A stretch of 64,000 bases of DNA from Pluralibacter sp. UBA7423 (GCA_002470465.1 DKMD01000026.1:1-64000); one strand, 5' to 3'. Shown: positions 33,815 through 42,960, numbered from the stretch's first letter. Notes: generated by a model from the letters alone, not told the origin. Numbers and translations are program-made.

Positions 33815-35075
33815 CGACGAGAAGATCGGAGTATCGCGTAGTATATCGCGGAGAAAGCATTTCGCGCTTCATCTGCCACTGCTGCTGTATGCCCTGCCCG
33901 GCAAAGTACAGCGTTCCCCGGCCATCTTTGGCGTTCAGATGGTCCAGTACTTCCATCAGCTTATTGCTGTTGGGCTTCGGCGCGTTATCGTCGAAGAGAT
34001 TGAGTTGCGCTACGCCCTGGCTGAAGAAGTCGCCAAGCATGATCCCCGCTTTCTGATACCGGTGGCCGTCACGCCATATCGCATCAAGACAGCGCGTGGC
34101 CGCGCCGATGATGTCGCGGCTGTCCTGCGTGGGCGTCAGCAACTTTACTGACGAGCTGTTTCCATAATAAGGCTCGTTGAGCGCAAATGGCGACGTCTTG
34201 ACGAACGCGGATACAAAGCGGCAATACTGATGCTCGCCGCGCAGCTTCTCCGCAGCCCGGGTGGCATAGCTGCAGATCGCCTGACGCATCTCTTCGTAAT
34301 CCGTAATGCGGCCGCCGAACGATCGGGAGCAGACGATTTCTTGTTTCACCGGTGCGAACTCTTCCAGTTCAAGGCAGGGCTCGCCGTTCAGCTCGCGGAC
34401 AGTGCGCTCCAGTACCACATTGAAGTGCTTCCTGATGAATCGGATGTCAGTGTCCGCCAGCTGCAGCACAGTCTTGATACCCATCGCTTCCAACTTTTTC
34501 GAAATGCGGCGGCCAACGCCCCAGACTTCGTCAACCGGCAGCGCTGCCATCAATTTTCTTTGCCGCTCCAGGTTCGACAAATCCACAACCCCGCCCGTCT
34601 GCCGCTGCCATTGTTTCGCCGCGTGGTTCGCCAGCTTTGCCAGCGTCTTCGTTTGAGCGATTCCGACGCCCACGGTCAGATGCGTACGCTGCAAAACGGT
34701 GGCGCGTATCTCCTTTCCGAACTCAGTAAGATCCCGGCAATTCCGGACTCCTGTCAGGTCACAGAATGCTTCGTCGATCGAGTAAATCTCGCAGCGCGGC
34801 GACATCTCCTCAAGCGTTGTCATCACACGGTTGGACATATCCGCGTACAGCTCATAGTTGCTGCTGAAGCACACCACACCGTGACGCCGGAATAAGTCCT
34901 TTTGCTTGAAGTATGGGTCGCCCATCTTGATGCCGAGTTTCTTAGCCTCTGCCGACCTGGCGATCACGCAGCCGTCGTTATTTGAGAGAACAGCAACAGG
35001 CCTTCCTTTCAGGTCCGGGCGGAACACAGTCTCGCAGGACGCATAGAACGAGTTCACATCACACAGCGCAAACAT
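33807..35075 (-). CDS. umuC: UmuC, catalytic subunit of DNA polymerase V
   Basis: A Y-family translesion polymerase of 422 residues. Catalytic carboxylates are in FALCDVNSFYASCE (residues 2-15) and SIDEAFCDLTG (about 100), and the sequence continues collinear with E. coli UmuC to its C-terminus. ATG 35075 gives MFALCDVN as in E. coli; the TTG two codons upstream is not needed. It starts two bases after the umuD stop and copies damaged DNA with UmuD'2. Carried by a prophage remnant here. Confidence 0.97.
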   Translation of the reverse strand: MFALCDVNSFYASCETVFRPDLKGRPVAVLSNNDGCVIARSAEAKKLGIKMGDPYFKQKDLFRRHGVVCFSSNYELYADMSNRVMTTLEEMSPRCEIYSIDEAFCDLTGVRNCRDLTEFGKEIRATVLQRTHLTVGVGIAQTKTLAKLANHAAKQWQRQTGGVVDLSNLERQRKLMAALPVDEVWGVGRRISKKLEAMGIKTVLQLADTDIRFIRKHFNVVLERTVRELNGEPCLELEEFAPVKQEIVCSRSFGGRITDYEEMRQAICSYATRAAEKLRGEHQYCRFVSAFVKTSPFALNEPYYGNSSSVKLLTPTQDSRDIIGAATRCLDAIWRDGHRYQKAGIMLGDFFSQGVAQLNLFDDNAPKPNSNKLMEVLDHLNAKDGRGTLYFAGQGIQQQWQMKREMLSPRYTTRYSDLLVVR

Positions 35076-35077
35076 GC

Positions 35078-35497
35078 TCAACTCGCAGACTTCACGATGT
35101 ACGTGACCACGCCGAAAATTTCCAGGTTGTCCTCACTGCCGATCATGATTGGGCGGTATGACGGGTTCTCGGCCTTGAGCATGACGATCGGATGCAACTG
35201 CAGACGCTTAACAGTAAATTCGCCGTCCACCGCGGCAATGACGATGTCGCCATGAACGGCTTTCCTTGAGCTGTCGACAACCAGCAGATCGCCCTCTCCT
35301 ATTCCTGCTTCAACCATCGAATCCCCGGAAGACTTCACGAAATACGTCGCGCTGGGGTGCTGCACCATCAGCTCGTTTAAGTCGATCCTCTGTTCAACAT
35401 AGTCCTGAGCCGGGCTTGGGAACCCGCACTGGACCATTTCCCCAAACAGCGGTATAGCGACAACCTGGCGTAACTCAGAAGGCGTGAAAAGCTGCAT
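35078..35497 (-). CDS. umuD: UmuD, self-cleaving subunit of DNA polymerase V
   Basis: A 139-residue S24 peptidase. Cleavage site C24-G25 (VQCGFPSP), nucleophile Ser60 in SGDSM and general base Lys97 in FTVKRLQ are at the same numbers as in E. coli UmuD. RecA filaments trigger cleavage to UmuD'. ATG 35497 is preferred to the ATG three codons upstream because GGTGATT lies before it and the residue numbers then match. Confidence 0.97.
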   Translation of the reverse strand: MQLFTPSELRQVVAIPLFGEMVQCGFPSPAQDYVEQRIDLNELMVQHPSATYFVKSSGDSMVEAGIGEGDLLVVDSSRKAVHGDIVIAAVDGEFTVKRLQLHPIVMLKAENPSYRPIMIGSEDNLEIFGVVTYIVKSAS

Positions 35498-35524
35498 AAT
35501 AATCACCGTAAAATTAGAGCGGGG

Positions 35525-35809
35525 CTACATCACTGGCAGGTCATCGAAACCGGCCCGGTTGATGATGTGCGTTACCACGCCGATCACCTCAACATCATCA
35601 AGACCTTCCCCTTCGATTGCTTCGCCGTCTTCCGTGATCAGCGCGCCACCAGCAAGGCGAGCAAATTCGCGATGCCCTTGATACGCAATCAGCAGAACGT
35701 GGGGCGCGCCAGGCTTTCCGCTGCGGTCGACAACTGCAAAACCGTTTTGCGTTTCAACAACATCGGCATGCTTGCTAATTCCACATGTTGCGTAGATTGA
35801 CTGCTGCAT
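35525..35809 (-). CDS. Small UmuD/S24-like phage protein
   Basis: A 94-residue protein whose C-terminal part (DDVEVIGVVTHIINRA) parallels the end of UmuD ([16 protein letters not shown]). It lacks the serine-lysine catalytic pair. It is the first gene of the SOS transcript, 27 bases before umuD, with two LexA boxes upstream. I know similar unnamed proteins before umuD in other prophages. It might bind UmuD or be a degenerate repressor tail. Confidence 0.8.
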   Translation of the reverse strand: MQQSIYATCGISKHADVVETQNGFAVVDRSGKPGAPHVLLIAYQGHREFARLAGGALITEDGEAIEGEGLDDVEVIGVVTHIINRAGFDDLPVM

Positions 35810-35826
35810 GATGTACCTCCATTGAA

Positions 35827-35846
35827 TACTGGATAGAAATACAGTA
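35827..35846. promoter_or_regulatory. LexA (SOS) box 1
   Basis: TACTGGATAGAAATACAGTA fits the LexA pattern CTG-N10-CAG with flanking TA on both sides. It lies 17 bases before the umuDC-side operon and would repress it until DNA damage. Confidence 0.88.
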
Positions 35847-35850
35847 TAAA

Positions 35851-35870
35851 TACTGTATATCTAACCAGTA
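35851..35870. promoter_or_regulatory. LexA (SOS) box 2
   Basis: TACTGTATATCTAACCAGTA is a second CTG-N10-CAG box, four bases from the first, and 15 bases before the dinI-type gene. The tandem boxes control the two divergent units and suggest tight LexA control. Confidence 0.88.
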
Positions 35871-35885
35871 AAGAAGGAATATTCA

Positions 35886-36134
35886 ATGTTTGTGGAACTC
35901 GTTTATGACAAAAGGAATTTTGTTGGTTTGCCTGGCGCAAACGGCATGATCCTCGCCGAACTGACGAAACGGATTCACCGAATTTTTCCGGATGCCGACG
36001 TCCGCATTAAGCCGATGATGACGTTGCCAGCAATCAACACGGATGCCAGCAAGCATGAGAAGGAGCGGATCAGTGCCGCAGTGCAGGAAATGTTTGAAGA
36101 GGCAGATATGTGGTTGGGTGGTGATGATAGCTAA
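35886..36134 (+). CDS. DinI-family protein
   Basis: An 82-residue DinI-like protein: ELTKRIHRIFPDADVRIKPM and KHEKERISAAVQEMFEEADMWL are the family's hallmarks. DinI binds RecA filaments and tunes SOS, including UmuD cleavage. GAAGGAAT precedes ATG 35886, directly behind the second LexA box. Divergent from the umuDC unit, so damage would switch on both the polymerase and its modulator. Confidence 0.93.
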   Translation: MFVELVYDKRNFVGLPGANGMILAELTKRIHRIFPDADVRIKPMMTLPAINTDASKHEKERISAAVQEMFEEADMWLGGDDS

Positions 36135-36136
36135 CA

Positions 36137-36160
36137 AAAAGCCCACCTGAGTGGGCCTGT
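36137..36160 (+). terminator. Terminator after dinI
   Basis: Stem agcccac/gtgggc with a CTGA-type loop follows the dinI stop; the U-tract is weak. Confidence 0.45.
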
Positions 36161-36182
36161 CGCCATTGCCATGATGGTGTGG

Positions 36183-36262
36183 TAGAATCCTTGCGCCAGC
36201 AAGCTCTCTGGAAAAGACTGCTGGCATGACCCCGGTATGTGGAAACACTGCCGGGTTTTTAA
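36183..36262 (+). ncRNA. Candidate small RNA in prophage
   Basis: A -10-like TAGAAT with extended TG (36177-36188) is followed by a hairpin gccagca (36195-36201)/tgctggc (36219-36225) and then a terminator, CCCGG/CCGGG with TTTTT (36231-36260). This makes a transcript of about 65 bases with two stem-loops and no start codon with a ribosome site. The shape resembles short phage antisense RNAs such as C4. The rest of the stretch to 36448 is AT-rich leader of the acyltransferase. Confidence 0.5.
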
Positions 36263-36448
36263 CGTGAGGTTAAGGCACCATAGCGGTCGGAGTCCTAACT
36301 ATTAACTAACAGAGAGACCAGTTTAGCCTTTGCCATTGTTTGTATGTTTTAATACAATTAAATATCATCATTAATTTAATCATTACAAATGACATAGACA
36401 TGATTATGTGTATTACTCTCTTTCTGTTTCTTAAACGGGAATCTACGT

Positions 36449-37546
36449 ATGCAAGGCCATAAAATTAGTTATCTTGAGGGACTTCGCGGAATTAGTTGTA
36501 TGGTTGTAATTTTTGACCATTGCGTGAATGATTTCTACCCTGCTCTTCGCCACACCGGTGATCCGGGGGTCGCAGGCGCAATAAAAACGATAATAGCTGC
36601 ATCGCCTTTAAACATAATATATAGCGGATTGATATCTGTTTTTATTTTTTTTGTGCTAAGTGGGTATGTACTATCATATAAATATCATAAAACAAAAGAA
36701 TTGTCTGTGGTAACAATTGGGGCGTTAAAGCGATACTTCAGGCTACTAATACCTGTTATAGCATCTATGATTTTCTTCTGGCTTTGCTTTGAAAGCATTT
36801 CATTAATTTTCGGAGATAGAAATCCTTTCTCACTAAACACAATTATCAAAACTTCAGTATATAATGTATTTTTTACAGGCAAGGATGTAATAAATGGCCC
36901 GCTCTGGACAATGCATATTGAGCTGATGGGTTCTTTTGTCGTATTTGCTCTAATTGCGCTCACGCACAACTTATCAAAAAGATGGTTAATTTATACTGCG
37001 TGCTTGGCTTACTCATTCAATACCGTTTATTTCCTTTTCATCTTTGGTGCTTTTGTATGTGACATTGTTACATCAGGATATTTAAAAGATAAGTTCACAT
37101 GCACAAACAAATACATGCTTGCATTTTTATTTGTCACTTCTTTAATTTTCATGTCATACCCAACCATACGCCCAGGAGTGTCAACCATTGGAATGCACTC
37201 AATAATGAAAATTGATACAAACTTCAATATCGCAAGCTTCTGGCATATTCTCGGCGTATGTTTATTTTTTTATTTCTCAATGAATTCAAAAATAACCCAG
37301 GACATATTCAGCAGAAAAACACCTTTATTCCTAGGTAAAATCTCATTTTCATCATATGTAATACACTTCCCTATACTTCTACTGGTAAAAAGATTTGGGT
37401 TGGATTTTGGAAATGGCTCTTTGACATTATTGCTCAACTCTTTTCTAGTTTATTTTTTCAGCATAATTGTATCAATTGCTTTCGAAAAATACATAGACAG
37501 AAACGCGGTTCATATATCAAACAAATTGGTTGCCGCTTTCAAATAA
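36449..37546 (+). CDS. Phage-borne membrane acyltransferase (acyltransferase 3 family)
   Basis: A 365-residue protein with about ten transmembrane segments and the family's start YLEGLRGISCMVVIFDHC with the conserved arginine and histidine. Such enzymes put acetyl groups on O-antigen or other surface sugars, and many are lysogenic-conversion genes of phages. The gene is much richer in A+T than its neighbours and has a strong terminator behind it. It stands next to a tail spike, so it may change the phage's own receptor. Confidence 0.87.
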   Translation: MQGHKISYLEGLRGISCMVVIFDHCVNDFYPALRHTGDPGVAGAIKTIIAASPLNIIYSGLISVFIFFVLSGYVLSYKYHKTKELSVVTIGALKRYFRLLIPVIASMIFFWLCFESISLIFGDRNPFSLNTIIKTSVYNVFFTGKDVINGPLWTMHIELMGSFVVFALIALTHNLSKRWLIYTACLAYSFNTVYFLFIFGAFVCDIVTSGYLKDKFTCTNKYMLAFLFVTSLIFMSYPTIRPGVSTIGMHSIMKIDTNFNIASFWHILGVCLFFYFSMNSKITQDIFSRKTPLFLGKISFSSYVIHFPILLLVKRFGLDFGNGSLTLLLNSFLVYFFSIIVSIAFEKYIDRNAVHISNKLVAAFK

Positions 37547-37552
37547 AACAAA

Positions 37553-37577
37553 AGGGAGCTAGGCTCCCTTTTTTTAT
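37553..37577. terminator. Bidirectional terminator between acyltransferase and tail spike
   Basis: AAAAGGGAGC-TA-GGCTCCCTTTTTTT is a strong symmetrical terminator serving the two convergent genes. Confidence 0.85.
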
Positions 37578-39493
37578 CTGGCAAATGCCCCCCTAACCCT
37601 ACGAATTGCAGCCCTCCGCAGTGTTCCTTCAGAACTTCTGGCACTTAGTTTTATCGCCCAGTATCTATTTTTCACACCGGTAAGTGTATCAACTGCATTG
37701 AAGTTGACTGTAGCGCTCCCGGTGGTCGTAATAGTTTGCACTAAAGTTGTGCTGTTTCCTAAACCTGCAATTAACTGCCAAGTGCTAACTACTGATTGAG
37801 ATGTTAGATCCAGATAGTCAAATTTTACATAGTCCGGACGGACTGGCACGCCAAAATCTAATACCAGTAAATCACCGACAATGAAAACAAATGCGCCAAC
37901 AGTTGTTGGCACCACGCTACCATCCTCAATGGCGCAAGTTGTATTTGGATGCAACCACCACCACGACCCTTTATTGGTTGGGCCTATGTTATTTTGATCG
38001 GTGGTCGAGCTATAATTAAGCCCGCAATTATTTATATCAAGTGGCCTGCATCTTTCTGTGGTTCTTTGTCTAGCGAATTGTATAAGGTCTTTATAAGCCC
38101 ATTTTATGGGCTCGCTGTTTTCAATGCTCTCCATAATGCTTGGGCTATCTGGAACATAAAAAATAAAACATACAAACCCAGGAAATCTAGAAAGCCAGCC
38201 TCGATTTGATGATTTTATCTCATCTACTGTCGGGTTTAGGTTTGTTCCAGTATGTTGATTGAATGTTTGCAATATTGGAACGCAGCGCCCCTCTCTTGTA
38301 GCACCTTCTTCCATAGGACCGATAAGATTGGCAATATAATACTTTATTTCGTTGAAGGTATGGAACTGCCTGTAAACTGAGATGTAAATAACATCCACAC
38401 GATAGTCTAGTTTTTTTGCAGCATTAACATCAGCAGTGAGGGCGGCACTTATAGGTTTAGATGTTAAAGCTTTTACTGCATCAATTACTTGATCTTGGTA
38501 TGTAAGGGTAGCGTAAGATTTTGTATCAGGTTCGTCAAAGCAATAGATGCCAACAACCGCATCATCACTAAAGTATGACGATACCTGAGAAAGGTATGTG
38601 GGGATTTGATCCTCAAATCCGGCAATGCCTAATATTAGTGAGACGTCATATAGTTTGCACAATTCAAAAAATATAGGGAACTGAATTGTCAATGAGTCAC
38701 CAGGAAAAATATAGTTAATAAAAGTTCCAATTCCAAGCCCCTTTGCATACATAAAATAGCTGGGGTCATGAACAAACATCTGGGTGAAACATGTTACATC
38801 ACCATTGATGTTTTTCTCTGGAATGATTTTAAATTCAGAACCAAAAATATCGTAGAATCTTATAACGTTGCCGGTGGACGGAACTCCTATTACACCCGTT
38901 CTTACATAGCTCACATTCGAGTATTTATATCTTATAGCAATGATATTATATTTTGAAAGGTCCGCGAATTGTGCAGATGCCAGGTTCTCAAATTCGATAG
39001 CCAATTGAGACGAAATTAATTCATTAATCCCGTCCAGAGCATCAGCAACAGTCTCATCACCGTACCCAACGAGGCTGGCCCCCGTAGACTTTGCTAAATC
39101 TTTCCGCAATACATCACTGACATCGACCGCCAGCCACTTTCCTTCCCCTACACCGCCAGTAGAATCAGGTGTCGAGCCAGCGGGAACAGTTTTAGGCAGC
39201 GTGGTTAAATCATCCCAGCGATACCAAACGCCCGTTGACTCATCCTGGATAATGTCGCCCGCAGTGGTGATAGTTGCACCATCCTGGAATGTGCCGACAG
39301 GGTTCCAGCCCAGGTTATAGATTTGCTGTAAAACAAGCTGCTTCAGGCCTTCAATGGTGTAATGCTTTCCTCCAAGGCGGTCAATGTACTGAGATGCCTG
39401 CGAAGTAACGAACTCATCAATCTTGCCAGCATTAAACTTCAGGTCTTGCGGTTTTTCGCTTGGTACAGCCATATTGGTAGGTGTAGTAGCCAT
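37574..39493 (-). CDS. Phage tail spike with putative glycosidase module
   Basis: A 639-residue protein. Residues 1 to about 130 (MATTPTNMAVPSEKPQD..., GEGKWLAVDVSDVLRKDLA) are the attachment part shared by many tail fibres. About 180-470 reads like a TIM-barrel glycoside hydrolase with acidic residues in GIYCFDEPD and DVIYISVYRQ. About 500-639 is beta-rich and resembles a discoidin-type sugar-binding end. It may cut or bind host surface sugar. A/T content is high in the central part, pointing to domain exchange. The activity is inferred. Confidence 0.75.
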   Translation of the reverse strand: MATTPTNMAVPSEKPQDLKFNAGKIDEFVTSQASQYIDRLGGKHYTIEGLKQLVLQQIYNLGWNPVGTFQDGATITTAGDIIQDESTGVWYRWDDLTTLPKTVPAGSTPDSTGGVGEGKWLAVDVSDVLRKDLAKSTGASLVGYGDETVADALDGINELISSQLAIEFENLASAQFADLSKYNIIAIRYKYSNVSYVRTGVIGVPSTGNVIRFYDIFGSEFKIIPEKNINGDVTCFTQMFVHDPSYFMYAKGLGIGTFINYIFPGDSLTIQFPIFFELCKLYDVSLILGIAGFEDQIPTYLSQVSSYFSDDAVVGIYCFDEPDTKSYATLTYQDQVIDAVKALTSKPISAALTADVNAAKKLDYRVDVIYISVYRQFHTFNEIKYYIANLIGPMEEGATREGRCVPILQTFNQHTGTNLNPTVDEIKSSNRGWLSRFPGFVCFIFYVPDSPSIMESIENSEPIKWAYKDLIQFARQRTTERCRPLDINNCGLNYSSTTDQNNIGPTNKGSWWWLHPNTTCAIEDGSVVPTTVGAFVFIVGDLLVLDFGVPVRPDYVKFDYLDLTSQSVVSTWQLIAGLGNSTTLVQTITTTGSATVNFNAVDTLTGVKNRYWAIKLSARSSEGTLRRAAIRRVRGAFAR

Positions 39494-39505
39494 ATTGTGC
39501 CCATA

Positions 39506-39532
39506 AAAAAGCCAGCGCTATGGCTGGCTTTA
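39506..39532 (-). terminator. Terminator between protein J and tail spike
   Basis: On the minus strand GCCAGC-catagc-GCTGGC followed by TTTTTTA is an intrinsic terminator after the J-like gene. Confidence 0.75.
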
Positions 39533-39548
39533 AGTTGAAGTGAATTGC

Positions 39549-41405
39549 TTACGGGTAAATCAGGTCGCTGTATTCTTCCAGCGTTAAGGACGTGGTTCCG
39601 TCACCATTTGGTTGCTTGGCTGTGATAGTCCACTGCGTTGCATCCAGTTCCGTTGATGTTGCGATGACATAGCGCGAAGGTGACTGAACGTCGTAGCCGT
39701 CGTAAATGTTGAGAATGATGTTTGGTACTGCAGCTGTGAATCCGAACGGCGTGTCGCTGCGTTGAGTTGCCGGGTAGCGCGCTGTCGTATTCCCGAGAGA
39801 ATCGGTCACAACGACAAACATGCTGCCAGAAAAATCGATACGCTCGCTGGTATCGAAGTTATTTCCATTTCGGGCTGTAACGTACCCGGCTTGCTGATTC
39901 GTGTCGTATGTGTCCGGAACCTTAACCATATCACCGATGTTTACCCATTCGCCGTCAGCCATGGCCGTAATCTGCATTGTCATGCGTGAATAGATAAGCC
40001 GTTTACACTCGCGCAGCGCGCGCTCGTCCGCCTGAAACCTGTTCCTGACGTACAGCATTTCGAACTTCTTCGCTTTGGCCGGTGATCCTTCAATAATGGA
40101 ATTGCCGGAAATCCGGTACCGAACAAAGTCCTGCTTATTGGTGTCCGGGTTACGGAACTGCACCTCCACACCGTCATAGCCACCTGGAAGCGTCATGTCA
40201 TACGACAAGGAGTAACCATCAGGCTTCGTATTCGATCGATTGAATATCGTGGCCGCAGACGTCTTTTTGCTGTCGCGGGTGAAAGAAAGCACACCGTTAT
40301 CGTCATAAACGGACACGCTGGCTGCGTCACAGATGGTCTCCATTCGCGAGCCGAGCGACACATCTTCATCGTCAAATGTGTAGTCGAAATATCCGAGCCG
40401 TGGATCAATGACGTCTATTTCAGACTGAATCTGGTACAGGCCGTAAATGTCAATGCTCGACTCCGGCTGCTGACCGACGACAAGCCAGTTAAACAGAGCA
40501 ATATCTGCAAATTTCCGTGACGGCCTGAGCGTGTAATCTACCTGCTGCGTCGTCATGTTGTAACTGATGACGTGGCGGGTGATCAGCGCGTTGTATTTCC
40601 TGTCGCGGCCGCTCGTTGCATTTTCAGTGGCCCGGACCTTTACCATTACCAGCGAATCTTCATCGTGAACGACATTCGTCCTGACGTTGACAGCATGAAT
40701 CTCTTCAACTTGCAGCTTACTTGCATCGCTACTGTTATCGGTCCTCTTGAAGGTGATTGCATAACGCCCAAAACCGCCAGCAGGAGTGAGTTTATCAGTC
40801 CGGTTAAACGTCTCCGACATGTAGTCGTGTGGCGTTGTCTGCCGGTACGTAAACGTCTGCTCCGTGCCGGGTATCAGGTTGTTGTCATTGTCGACTTTCC
40901 AGATGTTTACCACCCAGTTAGTTTCGCTGTTACCCCCAAGACCTGACTGCGTATGCAGCCACAACTGGCTTGATGGTATCGGAGAGAAGAAAGGTCCGAC
41001 TATCAGCGCGGCGTTATCGTTTAGGATGAACTTCGTCGTGTTGATAGTCGCATCCTGAATGGGTATAGAAGGGCCATTCAGGTTGTCGAAAGTGAAGGTG
41101 TAATAGTAAACAGGACTGACAACAGACCCATCGTTTGTCTCAGCAAAACTGATAAGCCGCCCAGACAGAGTCACGTCTTCCGTGCGGGTTCCGCCGGTTA
41201 TCGGGTACGTCACGTTGATAGTGAACGTTACCGGGTGCGGAAAAGCCAGGTCGGCGAAGTAATCGAAGTCCGCCTGTTTAACGATTTTCATCGCTATCTG
41301 GCCTCCAGCATATACGCCGCTGATGACAGTGTTTGCCGTCGCCGTTTCTACCGGGAAATCGTCGCTTTCGTTAAGCCCCGGCACCTCCTGTCGGTCATCA
41401 CCCAT
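39549..41405 (-). pseudogene. Phage host-specificity protein J, N-terminus missing
   Basis: An open frame of 618 codons corresponding to the C-terminal part of a tail-tip protein J type (ETICDAASVSVYDDNGVLSFTRDSKK, RALRECKRLIYSRMTMQITA, GEWVNIGDMVKVPD). The ATG at 41405 has no good ribosome site, and an in-frame stop lies ten codons upstream in DNA that belongs to another gene. Full-length relatives are longer. The missing 5' part was lost in the deletion that also cut the TraR gene. Confidence 0.7.
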
Positions 41406-41447
41406 ACGCGAGTGAACGAGCGCGGCAGCCCGTGCTTAACTGATTTG

Positions 41448-41615
41448 TACGTCATCACTTATCACCGCCTCAACCGCAACGCCGTATCAGCTGAGCGTTG
41501 TGAAGAATGCGACGAACCAATTCCCGAGCCGCGGCGCGCTGCCGTTCCCGGCTGCCATACGTGCGCGGATTGTCAATCAGTTATCGAATTGAAGAATAAG
41601 CAGAGAGGGATTTGA
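41448..41615 (+). pseudogene. TraR/DksA-type zinc-finger gene, 5' end missing
   Basis: The last 55 or so codons give YHRLNRNAVSAERCEECDEPIPEPRR and then CHTCADCQSVIELKNKQRGI, the C4 zinc finger of small TraR/DksA-like phage proteins such as P2 Orf82. The natural start is gone and the frame runs into the antisense of protein J. It overlaps the next gene in the manner of an operon (TGA, one base, ATG). Confidence 0.7.
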
Positions 41616-41616
41616 A

Positions 41617-42009
41617 ATGAGCTATCAGTCTGCACTAATTGCTGCTGGATGCGCGGTATTAGATTTTGTTGAGTTTGGATGCTACCAGGGGGAATGGCTG
41701 GCACTTGTCAAAGAAGGTGGAGAAATTGGCGTGTGTGAAGGATCGTATGGGTCTTGCAGTTATTGCGACGCCTTTGAGAGTGAATTTGGCTATGGAGAAG
41801 ATGATGCGCCTGACTATCAAACCCGACTGGCTGACTTCGGAAAAGGTTATCTCCCAGCAAATACCATCGCAGAGATGATGGCAAAGTTAACGCATGACTC
41901 TGATCGTCTGGAATGGGACGACGACTATCAGGAGATGCTTAAGGTTGTGCTTTCGTGGGACGATAAAATATCAAAAGGTGAATTCCATGTTCAGGATAAT
42001 CCGGCCTAA
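41617..42009 (+). CDS. Hypothetical phage protein, 130 residues
   Basis: Acidic protein (MSYQSALIAAGCAVLDFVEF...) with a cysteine-rich stretch CEGSYGSCSYCDAF. Not recognised. It starts just after the TraR-like fragment and overlaps the following gene by 23 bases, typical of a phage early operon. Confidence 0.65.
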   Translation: MSYQSALIAAGCAVLDFVEFGCYQGEWLALVKEGGEIGVCEGSYGSCSYCDAFESEFGYGEDDAPDYQTRLADFGKGYLPANTIAEMMAKLTHDSDRLEWDDDYQEMLKVVLSWDDKISKGEFHVQDNPA

Positions 42010-42226
42010 CACCTACTACGTTGACCACCACAGCATCCCCTGCAAAATCCTCCGCACCAAAAACGACATCGTTCACTACCTCCGCAATAACCGTCCATGC
42101 ATTGCCAGCATGGGCCGATTTTGCATTGAGTTCGAACCGGTCAGCAAGTCGGAAGTTCAGCGGATCGCCGAAGAAATCGAAAAAGCAGAACACCTGAAGA
42201 AACTGCGCGCCCAGCGCGCGGCATGA
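41987..42226 (+). CDS. Hypothetical phage protein, 79 residues
   Basis: Small basic protein (MFRIIRPNTYYVDHHSIPCKIL...) of a kind common in the early regions of lambdoid prophages (possibly DUF4222-like). ATG 41987 follows AAGGTG at good spacing and is preferred to the longer frame from 41894, which overlaps the previous gene more. Confidence 0.65.
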   Translation: MFRIIRPNTYYVDHHSIPCKILRTKNDIVHYLRNNRPCIASMGRFCIEFEPVSKSEVQRIAEEIEKAEHLKKLRAQRAA

Positions 42227-42235
42227 GGAGAGATT

Positions 42236-42508
42236 ATGCGCATTGAAGAGTTACCGAAATTACCGAAGTTGTTCCGCGTTATCGAGGTTGATCTGGATGT
42301 GCTACGCAATGGCATTGGTTCAGGTTGGGGGGTGATTATCGATCAGGACGCCATCGTTAAGCGAAAGGTCCGCCGAGTGAAGCATGACGGCGGCTGGAAG
42401 TGGCAACTGGTTCGGGAATGGCACGATCAGGAGTTGTGGGATTACTGCTTCGAGCAGGACCGAGAATGCCTTGAGAACCTCAACTACGACCTTGGCTTAT
42501 TGCATTGA
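42236..42508 (+). CDS. Hypothetical phage protein, 90 residues
   Basis: Small protein (MRIEELPKLPKLFRVIEVDLDV...) with a tryptophan-rich middle; no known motif. GAGGAG lies seven bases before ATG. It ends the small early operon and is followed by terminator-like hairpins. Confidence 0.65.
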   Translation: MRIEELPKLPKLFRVIEVDLDVLRNGIGSGWGVIIDQDAIVKRKVRRVKHDGGWKWQLVREWHDQELWDYCFEQDRECLENLNYDLGLLH

Positions 42509-42520
42509 CGCAACTGATAG

Positions 42521-42600
42521 CCAGTTATGAGCTGGCTATTGGGTGCGAAAGCACCGCTCCGTTACCCTTTTTCCCGGCCCCGCGCCGGGTTCTTTTTTCA
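42521..42600 (+). terminator. Terminator hairpins before excisionase
   Basis: Two hairpins: tagccag...ctggcta (42521-42541) and cccggc/gccggg followed by TTCTTTTTT (42573-42599). The second is a good intrinsic terminator and closes the early operon. Confidence 0.7.
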
Positions 42601-42714
42601 AACCACTTTGTATACCCCATCACCCAACATAAACAGTGCTACTTAAGGGAAAATGCAGTCGGATAATTTACTGTATCTTTCGCTGATGTGGCCTCGAATA
42701 CACGCGAGGTAACA

Positions 42715-42960
42715 ATGGAAAACGTAATCCAGCTGACCCCAAACAAATGGGTCACAGAAAGTCTGCTGATCGCGTTAACCGGTCTGCGACCAGGAACCAT
42801 TCTTCGAGCCAGAAAAACGTCCTGGATGGTTGGCCGTGAGTATGTGCACATGTCGCCAGAAGGAGCGCCAAAACCGACCAGTGAGTGTCTGTATAACCGC
42901 GAAGCTATCGATCGGTGGATTGAAACCCAAATATCAAAGCAGCCAGGGATGACTCCTTGA
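42715..42960 (+). CDS. xis: Prophage excisionase
   Basis: An 81-residue excisionase of the type found next to lambdoid and Gifsy-like integrases (NVIQLTPNKWVTESLLIALTG, ARKTSWMVGREYVHMSPEG, LYNREAIDRWIE). It bends attachment-site DNA and steers the integrase towards excision. ATG 42715 has GAGGT upstream. Integrase follows 52 bases later. Confidence 0.85.
   Translation: MENVIQLTPNKWVTESLLIALTGLRPGTILRARKTSWMVGREYVHMSPEGAPKPTSECLYNREAIDRWIETQISKQPGMTP

Noticed and set aside
37949..38209. Plus-strand frame opposite the tail spike
   Set aside because: No ribosome site; antisense of the glycosidase-like module.
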